DNA from: Chthonomonadales bacterium
Lineage (GTDB): Bacteria; Armatimonadota; Chthonomonadetes; Chthonomonadales; CAJBBX01
DNA length: 38,219 bases
Assembly (NCBI GenBank): GCA_027459625.1
Contig: DAIDHP010000007.1
Coordinates: 1-38,219, forward strand
Direction of reading: 5' to 3'
Positions within the stretch are counted from its first letter, which is position 1, and each line of letters opens with the position of its first letter. The translations under genes were made by a program, and so were the position numbers. A model generated the notes under the pieces. That model made no database searches and was not told the DNA's origin. It worked only from the letters and a program-made list of their open reading frames with translations. This document shows, in pieces, positions 32,208 to 38,219 of this stretch.

Positions 32208-33317
32208 TTAGGAAGATGCGAGCCCCAACGCCAATTCAGCGATGATTTTTGCGGCGGTGGGACATCCCATTCTTTTGCTAGCGTTAGCCATTTCGTAAAG
32301 TTTATCTTTATCATCATAGAACGATTTTATCTGTTGTTCCAAAAGTTTTGCGGTTAAATTAATTTGCGGTAACAATACTCCCCCACCAGCTTTGGCGACA
32401 GCAGAGGCGTTGGCGGTTTGGTGATCCGCGTAAGCGGTGGGCAAGGGAACCATTAAGCATGGCAATCCGCATGCGGTGATTTCCGCCAAGGTTGACGCTC
32501 CGCATCTGCATACCACCAAGTCCGAAGCGCGATACGCCAGAGGAATTTGCGTTTTGCTCAAAAAAGGGACGGCTCGGTGTCGAATGATAGAGTTCGCCCG
32601 AATCGAATTGCCCCAGTGCGCCTTGAAATCGTCGATGTTTTTATCTCCCACCTGATGTAATATCTGGATCGGAAGTTGTGTTGCGCACGCCATCTCCGCT
32701 ACGACCTCGTTGAGTTTTTGCGCTCCCTGACTGCCGCCTAACGCTAGTATGGTGAAGCGATCCGCATCCAATTCAAGCAACTTTCGGGCTTCAAGCTTGG
32801 TCGTATCGCTTAGGATATCGTTACGGATCGGCACACCGGTCATAAGGGTTTTATGATCGGGAAACTCCCTTTGCACTTTCTCAAAGCCTACGCATATCCT
32901 TGTGGCCCATTGCGAAAGCCATAGATTGGTTCTTCCGGGAATCGCGTTTTCCTCCACGATTATGGTGGGTATGCGGCTGTTCGAGGCGGCAAGCACCATC
33001 GCCGCAGCCACGTATCCTCCTGTGCCTACGACCACGTCAGGGCGGAACTGCTTCAGAATCCCTTTCGCTTCGCCGTATCCTTTGAACAGAGAAAGAATGA
33101 CTTGGATGGTGTCCAAGGAGATCACTTTACGGAGCTTTCGCGCCGTTACACCTTGGAAAGTCAGCCCCTCATCCGGCGCGATCTTCGATTCCATTCCATC
33201 CGTGCTCCCCGCATACAGGATCTCATGACCGCATTCCGAATCCTTGACTGCTTGCGCTATGGCTATCGCGGGGAATATATGTCCGCCGGTTCCTCCTCCC
33301 GTCAGAATTATTTTCAT
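32208..33317 (-). CDS. murG: Undecaprenyl-PP-MurNAc-pentapeptide GlcNAc transferase
   Basis: 369-aa peripheral membrane glycosyltransferase (GT28) that makes lipid II from lipid I on the cytoplasmic face. The first glycine loop reads LTGGGTGGHIFPA (5-17), the second VVVGTGGYVAAA, and the donor site GGSQGAQKLNE. Family block CRCGASTLAEITACGLPCLMVPLPTAYADHQTANA is complete. The ATG overlaps the ftsW stop by four bases and has no ribosome site of its own, so translation is coupled to ftsW. Length is normal. Confidence 0.97.
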   Translation of the reverse strand: MKIILTGGGTGGHIFPAIAIAQAVKDSECGHEILYAGSTDGMESKIAPDEGLTFQGVTARKLRKVISLDTIQVILSLFKGYGEAKGILKQFRPDVVVGTGGYVAAAMVLAASNSRIPTIIVEENAIPGRTNLWLSQWATRICVGFEKVQREFPDHKTLMTGVPIRNDILSDTTKLEARKLLELDADRFTILALGGSQGAQKLNEVVAEMACATQLPIQILHQVGDKNIDDFKAHWGNSIRANSIIRHRAVPFLSKTQIPLAYRASDLVVCRCGASTLAEITACGLPCLMVPLPTAYADHQTANASAVAKAGGGVLLPQINLTAKLLEQQIKSFYDDKDKLYEMANASKRMGCPTAAKIIAELALGLASS

Positions 33318-34477
33318 GCGGATTTACTCAATCTTACGGAATCTGAGTTTCGCACCACGGCTACCGAAGCGGGAGCTTTGGCGTACAGGGAGATATTTAA
33401 CAGAATCCCGATTGATGAGAGTAACATCAAAGCGGAGGTGCCACCATAGCTTAAGAACGGTAGCGGAATCCCTACCGAGGGACCAATGCGGGTCACCATT
33501 GCGATGTTGATAAGGGACTGAATAGAGATCATTCCGCCAATACCGCCAGCCACCAACGAAGCGAACGGGTCCGGTACGTTACATGCGATATAGAACGCCC
33601 TCCAACCCACTATGCCCAACAGGCATATGATCGTCAAACATCCTATCAACCCTATCTCCTCGCCAAACGTGGCGAAAACGTAATCCGTGTTGGCTTCGGG
33701 AAGAAACGACTTTTCCTCCCCATGTCCGATCCCCATACCTGTAATCATGCCTGAGCCAATCGCCATCTCCGCGTGATAGATTTGAAAACCGTGAGTTAAA
33801 TAGTTCGCCTTGGGATTGAACCAGGAATCCAATCGGTGCATTCGATGCCCCGATGTGAGAGTGAGGAGTACCAAGCATGCCAAAAATGCCATGATGATTC
33901 CGAACACATGTGTTATCCGAATCCCCGCCAGAATCAGAATGACGATGGCCGTGATGGCGATAATGCACGCGGTGCCCAAATCCGGTTCCTTTTCGACGAT
34001 ATAGCATGTGATGCCGATAATAACCACAGGGAAAACGAGAGACAGCCCATCATTGCGAATTTGATTAAGTCTTGTTGAGAGCCAAGCTGATAAAAAAAGA
34101 ATGAGGCAAATCTTCATGAATTCGGAGGGTTGAAATCTCAGAAAACCAAACCCCACCCACCTGTGGGCGTCGTTGAGCACGACGCCGAATTTGGGAGCCC
34201 AAACAGCAAATAGCAACACAATTGCGAAGATCATTAACCCCGCGGATATTTTGCGCCAAATTCTGTAATCCACTTTACTCAGGATGAGCATGCTGATGAT
34301 GCCTATGACAGTCCATATCCCTTGACGTTCGAGATAATAGTATGGGTTATGTTGATGTACGATGGAACTGTAATATCCGCAGTCAAAGGAAGTGATTACC
34401 CCCAATAAGGCGAGTATAATCGTGGTGTTTATTAGAAGCCTGTCAGGATGGGCTAAGCGCTTGATTCGATTTGCCAT
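33314..34477 (-). CDS. ftsW: SEDS peptidoglycan glycosyltransferase FtsW
   Basis: 387-aa polytopic SEDS protein that polymerises lipid II at the septum. About ten membrane segments are visible. DAHRWVGFGFLRFQPSEFMK is the conserved SEDS block, EKEPDLGTACII follows, GEEKSFLPEANTDYVFATFGEEIGLIG lies in the large extracellular loop, and GPSVGIPLPFLSYGGTSALMLLSSIGILLNIS closes the family. GGAG lies 7 bases before the ATG and only 3 bases separate it from murD. FtsW rather than RodA is inferred from its place in the division cluster. No class B penicillin-binding protein (ftsI) is in the visible part. Confidence 0.95.
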   Translation of the reverse strand: MANRIKRLAHPDRLLINTTIILALLGVITSFDCGYYSSIVHQHNPYYYLERQGIWTVIGIISMLILSKVDYRIWRKISAGLMIFAIVLLFAVWAPKFGVVLNDAHRWVGFGFLRFQPSEFMKICLILFLSAWLSTRLNQIRNDGLSLVFPVVIIGITCYIVEKEPDLGTACIIAITAIVILILAGIRITHVFGIIMAFLACLVLLTLTSGHRMHRLDSWFNPKANYLTHGFQIYHAEMAIGSGMITGMGIGHGEEKSFLPEANTDYVFATFGEEIGLIGCLTIICLLGIVGWRAFYIACNVPDPFASLVAGGIGGMISIQSLINIAMVTRIGPSVGIPLPFLSYGGTSALMLLSSIGILLNISLYAKAPASVAVVRNSDSVRLSKSA

Positions 34478-34480
34478 TTT

Positions 34481-35899
34481 TCAACTCCGATCCGTTAATC
34501 GATGCACGGCGTTTCGGAAAGCGGCGCCACGTTCCTCGAAGGTGGGAAACATATCGAAACTTGCACACGCCGGGGAGAGTATGACCACATCGCCGTCCGT
34601 GGCGATTGCGCTCGCCATGCTGACAGCTTCCTCCATGGATTGAGCCCGGGAGATGGCGTTAAATCCATTTGGTCGTGTGGCGTTTTCAATTTCATCGGCG
34701 TCTCTGCCAATGAGAATCAAAGCCTTGGCCTTACGGCTGATCATAACCCCGAATCGGCTGAAATCACTTTTTTTGCTGACCCCGCCCGCGATAACTATGG
34801 GCGGACGGTCCAACGCTTCAAGGCAGCGTACCGCGGCATCCACATTGGTGCACATTGAGTTATTGATATAGAGAACATGGTTGATTTCCTCCACTCTTTC
34901 CATTCGATGGGGGGCTCCCTGGAAGGATCGGATGGCTTGGTTTATCGCCTCGGGGATTGCCCCGAATGCGATCGCCGCTCCCGAGGCGGCTAGAAGGTTT
35001 TCCAAATTATGCGTTCCCTGCAGAGGGGATTCCTCCGGTCTGCATAAGGGATATTCCTCTCCGTTCCATTTCACCACAATCCTCCCGTCATCCACGCATG
35101 CGTAATTGTCTCGCATGCCCACCCTGCGGTCAAACCAAAGCGTTTGCGCCCTTGCCCCCTCACCGATGGAGCGGGCGGGGGCGTTGATGGCGTTGATTAC
35201 GGCAACATCCTCCTCCTCCTGCGCAGCGAACATGCGGGCTTTGCATGAGATATACTCGGCGAAGGATGCGTGACGGTTTAAATGGTCCGGCGTGATGTTG
35301 GTGAGAATCCCAATTTTCGGTCGGAATTTCTCCACCCATTCCAATTGAAAAGAGCTAATTTCGGCAACGATCACATCCTCCGGTTCCGCCTCCCAGGCTG
35401 CGGATATCAATGGGAGCTTGATCTCATCCGCCGAGATATTTCCGGCTACGTAGGTCCTGCCATGATGACATCGCAGCATCTCGCCAAGGATCATGGTGGT
35501 GGTTGTTTTGCCATTCGTGCCTGTGACGGCGAGAATTGGGGAGGAGGAGATTCGATAGGCGACCTCGATTTCAGATAGGACGGGTACGCCCCTTTTAACA
35601 GCCTCCTGAAGAAAAGGGGACGAGGCGATGACACCCGGTGAAGGGACGACGATGTCAGCGTCATGCAATAAATCCTCTGAGGTGGCGCTGGGAACCGCCT
35701 CGATACCCAGGCGCTCCGCCTCCATAAGCTTCTCCCGTAACGTTTCGGCGGGTGCGGAATCGTACAATGTCACCGTCGCGCCTAAGTTTTTTAATACTGG
35801 CGCCGCGGCGAACCCTGTACGAGCCATGCCAAGAACCGCTATGCGACATCCCTTGAATTCCATGCTTTTCATTCTCTTTACACACGTGGAAGGTGTCAT
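34481..35899 (-). CDS. murD: UDP-N-acetylmuramoyl-L-alanine--D-glutamate ligase with an altered nucleotide-site motif
   Basis: 472-aa cytosolic ligase adding D-Glu to UDP-MurNAc-L-Ala. VLGMARTGFAAAPVL (22-36) binds the UDP part, VTGTNGKTTTT (125-135) is the ATP loop, ISSFQLEW and TNITPDHLNRH follow, Lys220 in SCKARMF matches the carbamylated lysine, GTHNLENLLAA and HRMERV are intact, and LSPACASFDMFPTFEERG closes the enzyme. The motif that usually reads NDSKATN is NNSMCTN here (346-352), losing the Asp and Lys that contact ATP in the E. coli enzyme. The ATG at 35899 has GGAG 6 bases upstream; two later ATGs are possible but lack such a site. A 114-bp gap separates it from mraY. Confidence 0.95.
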   Translation of the reverse strand: MTPSTCVKRMKSMEFKGCRIAVLGMARTGFAAAPVLKNLGATVTLYDSAPAETLREKLMEAERLGIEAVPSATSEDLLHDADIVVPSPGVIASSPFLQEAVKRGVPVLSEIEVAYRISSSPILAVTGTNGKTTTTMILGEMLRCHHGRTYVAGNISADEIKLPLISAAWEAEPEDVIVAEISSFQLEWVEKFRPKIGILTNITPDHLNRHASFAEYISCKARMFAAQEEEDVAVINAINAPARSIGEGARAQTLWFDRRVGMRDNYACVDDGRIVVKWNGEEYPLCRPEESPLQGTHNLENLLAASGAAIAFGAIPEAINQAIRSFQGAPHRMERVEEINHVLYINNSMCTNVDAAVRCLEALDRPPIVIAGGVSKKSDFSRFGVMISRKAKALILIGRDADEIENATRPNGFNAISRAQSMEEAVSMASAIATDGDVVILSPACASFDMFPTFEERGAAFRNAVHRLTDRS

Positions 35900-36013
35900 T
35901 TTCCTCTCCGTCCACCTCTTTTTTCGAACTTGCGAAATTCGATTAATCCTTGAATCACTCTCGAAATGATTTGGTTTATGGTTAACTCAGGGATATTCCA
36001 ATGAAATCAAAAG

Positions 36014-37030
36014 TTATCTGCCCTGTGTTATCAACAATGTCACGCCAATGGAGAGCAATGTGGAAAGGATGAATCTCCAAACGATTGTGGACTCGTCCAT
36101 CCCCAACTCCTCGAAATGGTGATGCAATGGCGTTCTTTTAAAGGCTCGATGGCTTTTCGCGTAATCCAGCCCTTTAGTTCTCGTCCGGTACTTGAATACG
36201 GTCACTTGTATCATCACCGATACGATCTCGGCTAAAGGGACGATCGCGAAGATCAGAAACGTGATCTCCTCCTTGCCAAGCAAAGCCATCCCGGAGAGCG
36301 CGGCTCCGAGTGCCAATGATCCCGTATCCCCCATAAAGACCTTGGCGGGATTCGCGTTATACCATAGGAAAGCCGCGCAGGCTCCAGCCACCGCCATGCC
36401 GAATATCGGGAGCCAACCGTTAAAATGCCCCACGCCGGGCAGAAGCAGAAATATAAGTGCGAGTGCGCCTGCGATCAAGCCCGATATTCCTGAAGCCAAA
36501 CCGTCCAAGCCATCCGTAAAATTCAACGCATTAGAAAACCCCACGATGAGCAGGACACCAAGCGGATAGTAGAGCCAACTGAGATCGTATTGATAGCTTG
36601 TTCCGAAATGAATGGCGGTGGTGAACCCTGGATCCTCGTTCGCATGCAGCCAGACGATGAAGCAGATAGCGAGTAAGAACTGTAACGCCATTTTCTCTCG
36701 GGCTCTCAAACCAAGGTTTTTGCCTCTGAGCGCGATAAGAAGATCGTCCGTGAAACCGATCAATCCGTAGCCAATGGTTAGGAGCAATAGCCCCAGCATG
36801 GAGCGTTGATCCGGCGCTTGATATAATGGGAAGATGCATGCGAAGAGAATCCCGCCGATAATCAACAGCCCTCCCATTGTTGGCGTTCCCTGCTTTGAGA
36901 GGTGTCGCGAAGGTGCATCCTTCGAAATGGTTTGTTTGGCGCCGATCGCCTTGAGCCTCTTTATGAACGAGCCTCCGAAGACCAGTACAAATAAGAAGGC
37001 GGGAGTGAATCCAAGGGCGAGATTATACAT
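36014..37030 (-). CDS. mraY: Phospho-MurNAc-pentapeptide-transferase
   Basis: 338-aa polytopic membrane enzyme that makes lipid I from UDP-MurNAc-pentapeptide and undecaprenyl phosphate. About ten hydrophobic segments. GTPTMGGLLII is the family opening, IGFTDDLLIAL holds the metal-binding Asp pair (95, 96), NALNFTDGLDGLASG (168-181) the nucleophile Asp region, NPAKVFMGDTGSLALG another catalytic block, and RTPLHHHFEELG near the end the His cluster. GGAGGTG lies about 9 bases before the ATG. It begins 2 bases after the murE stop, with no murF between. Confidence 0.97.
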   Translation of the reverse strand: MYNLALGFTPAFLFVLVFGGSFIKRLKAIGAKQTISKDAPSRHLSKQGTPTMGGLLIIGGILFACIFPLYQAPDQRSMLGLLLLTIGYGLIGFTDDLLIALRGKNLGLRAREKMALQFLLAICFIVWLHANEDPGFTTAIHFGTSYQYDLSWLYYPLGVLLIVGFSNALNFTDGLDGLASGISGLIAGALALIFLLLPGVGHFNGWLPIFGMAVAGACAAFLWYNANPAKVFMGDTGSLALGAALSGMALLGKEEITFLIFAIVPLAEIVSVMIQVTVFKYRTRTKGLDYAKSHRAFKRTPLHHHFEELGMDESTIVWRFILSTLLSIGVTLLITQGR

Positions 37031-37032
37031 TC

Positions 37033-38219
37033 TTAACTCACCTCCAGGAGTTCACGAGCCACTTCCCTATCGTCAAAATGGATTTTATTGTCACCAATGA
37101 TTTGGTAATCCTCGTGTCCTTTGCCCGCCAATATCACCAGATCGCCCTTCTTGGCTTCATGGATCGCCGATCCGATCGCCTCTCTTCTGTCGGGGATGAC
37201 GGCGCAGGCGCTTTTGTCTTCGACGCCAACGCATATCTCCTCGATGATCGCCATAGGGTCTTCATGGCGGGGGTTATCCGAGGTGATGAAAATCCTGTCA
37301 GCGTATTCCGAAGCAATCCTCGCCATGACAGGGCGTTTGGTGCGATCGCGGTCGCCACCGCATCCAAACACCAATAGAATTTTCTTTGGGCTCAATTCTC
37401 GAGCCGAGATCAGGAGGTTGCGTAGCCCGTCCGGGGTGTGCGCGTAATCCACGATCAAATGGAAATCCCTGCCGGTTTGCACCGATTCGAACCGTCCCGG
37501 AGCGGCGGGAAGATATCCCAGCCCTTCGGCTATGGTGTTTAGATCCATTCCAATACCCCAAGCGACGCCCGCAGCCGCCAATGCGTTGCTCACTTGGAAC
37601 GCTCCGCCGATTTGCAAGGTCACCTCGCATTCCCCGGAGGAGGTGCGAAGGACAAACCGTGTTTGGTGGGGGGCGTAATGGATATCCCTCACGGTGAGGA
37701 TAGCGTCATTATGTACGGCATAGGTCACAACATCCCCCTTCGTTTCCGAAAGGATGCGCTTCCCGTAAGGATCATCCATGTTCACGGAGGCGTGGAAAGC
37801 CTTCGCGCTACCCAACGGATATTCCGCAAATAAGCGCAATTTGGTTTGGAAGTACTCCTCCATTGTGGAGTGAAAATCGAGATGATCCTGGGTGAGATTG
37901 GTGAACACCGCGCCGTCGAATTCGCAAGCCAAGGTGCGTTTCATCGCGATAGCGTGCGAGGATACTTCCATGACCACCGCGTCGCCTCCTCGAAGGAGCA
38001 TCTCACGCAACAGAAACTGCAGTTGATCCGCTTCAGGCGTGGTGTGTTCGGAGGGGATTGGGTCTCCCATGAAACTGGAGCCCAAGGTGCCTATCACCCC
38101 GGTTTTCCATCCTCTTTGGCGTAGAATTCTCTCCAGTAACAGGGTGGTGGTGGTCTTGCCGTTCGTACCGGTGACGCCAAAAAGCTTCAGTTTTCTTGAA
38201 GGACGCCCATAGACGCAAG
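37033..38219 (-). CDS. murE: UDP-MurNAc-tripeptide synthetase MurE, 5' end cut by window edge
   Basis: Partial cytosolic ligase that adds the third peptide residue. The frame is open to the right edge (38219), so at least 395 residues are present; the first UDP-binding domain is mostly missing. VTGTNGKTTTT near the right edge is the ATP loop, EVSSHAIAMKR and FTNLTQDHLDFH follow, VDYAHTPDGLRNLL, VFGCGGDRDRTKRP and SDNPRHEDP are C-terminal blocks, and AGKGHEDYQ closes the enzyme. DNPR is the motif of meso-diaminopimelate-adding MurE (the L-lysine type differs), so the wall is predicted to be mDAP-based. Its stop lies 2 bases before the mraY ATG. Confidence 0.96.
   Translation of the reverse strand, partial: CVYGRPSRKLKLFGVTGTNGKTTTTLLLERILRQRGWKTGVIGTLGSSFMGDPIPSEHTTPEADQLQFLLREMLLRGGDAVVMEVSSHAIAMKRTLACEFDGAVFTNLTQDHLDFHSTMEEYFQTKLRLFAEYPLGSAKAFHASVNMDDPYGKRILSETKGDVVTYAVHNDAILTVRDIHYAPHQTRFVLRTSSGECEVTLQIGGAFQVSNALAAAGVAWGIGMDLNTIAEGLGYLPAAPGRFESVQTGRDFHLIVDYAHTPDGLRNLLISARELSPKKILLVFGCGGDRDRTKRPVMARIASEYADRIFITSDNPRHEDPMAIIEEICVGVEDKSACAVIPDRREAIGSAIHEAKKGDLVILAGKGHEDYQIIGDNKIHFDDREVARELLEVS

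Overview
The window looks like a chromosomal segment of a diderm, meso-diaminopimelate-type bacterium, most plausibly Armatimonadota. This is an inference from gene content, not from a database match. Pointing that way are a Terrabacteria-style division cluster with sbp and a DUF881 gene between ftsQ and ftsA, a YabN-like methylase-MazG fusion, large secreted carbohydrate-active proteins (two with Tat signals), a SurA/PrsA-type lipoprotein and a possible outer-membrane barrel. Intergenic promoters fit the sigma-70 consensus well (TTGACA, 17-18 bp, TATAAT-like).

Region 1 (1-16.4 kb, all minus strand) holds extracellular polymer use and housekeeping. It contains a 3'-truncated GH3 enzyme, a glutaminase A-like DUF4965/DUF1793 protein, a DUF318 permease, the YabN-like fusion, and a three-gene unit (small acidic protein, membrane coiled-coil DUF6115-like protein, peptidyl-prolyl isomerase lipoprotein). 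After these come a 1294-aa FlgD-Ig/beta-propeller/CBM9-like protein and a Tat-exported clan-D-like glycoside hydrolase.

Region 2 (16.4-25.9 kb, mostly plus strand) is made of short independently promoted units: msrA; a strongly promoted small ORF that ends inside an intrinsic terminator, followed by an HNH nuclease; a membrane pyrophosphatase; a convergent dGTPase-like HD hydrolase; a monohaem-type secreted protein; a cysteine-poor Rrf2 regulator (CymR-like) followed by cysK; and a convergent beta-rich exported protein.

Region 3 (25.9 kb to the right edge, minus strand) is the dcw cluster in transcription order murE(partial)-mraY-murD-ftsW-murG-murC-ftsQ-DUF881-sbp-ftsA-ftsZ. murF is absent from its usual place between murE and mraY, and murB and ddl are absent from between murC and ftsQ.

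No tRNA, rRNA, CRISPR array, insertion sequence or phage gene was recognised. The most testable new signals are regulatory. A palindrome centred on the -10 of the Rrf2 gene shares a 10-bp half-site with an inverted repeat that brackets the -35 of the small-acidic-protein/PPIase unit. The small ORF before the HNH gene has the layout of a translation-sensitive attenuator. One hairpin before the beta-rich exported protein can be read either as the ftsZ terminator or as a ribosome-site-sequestering stem.
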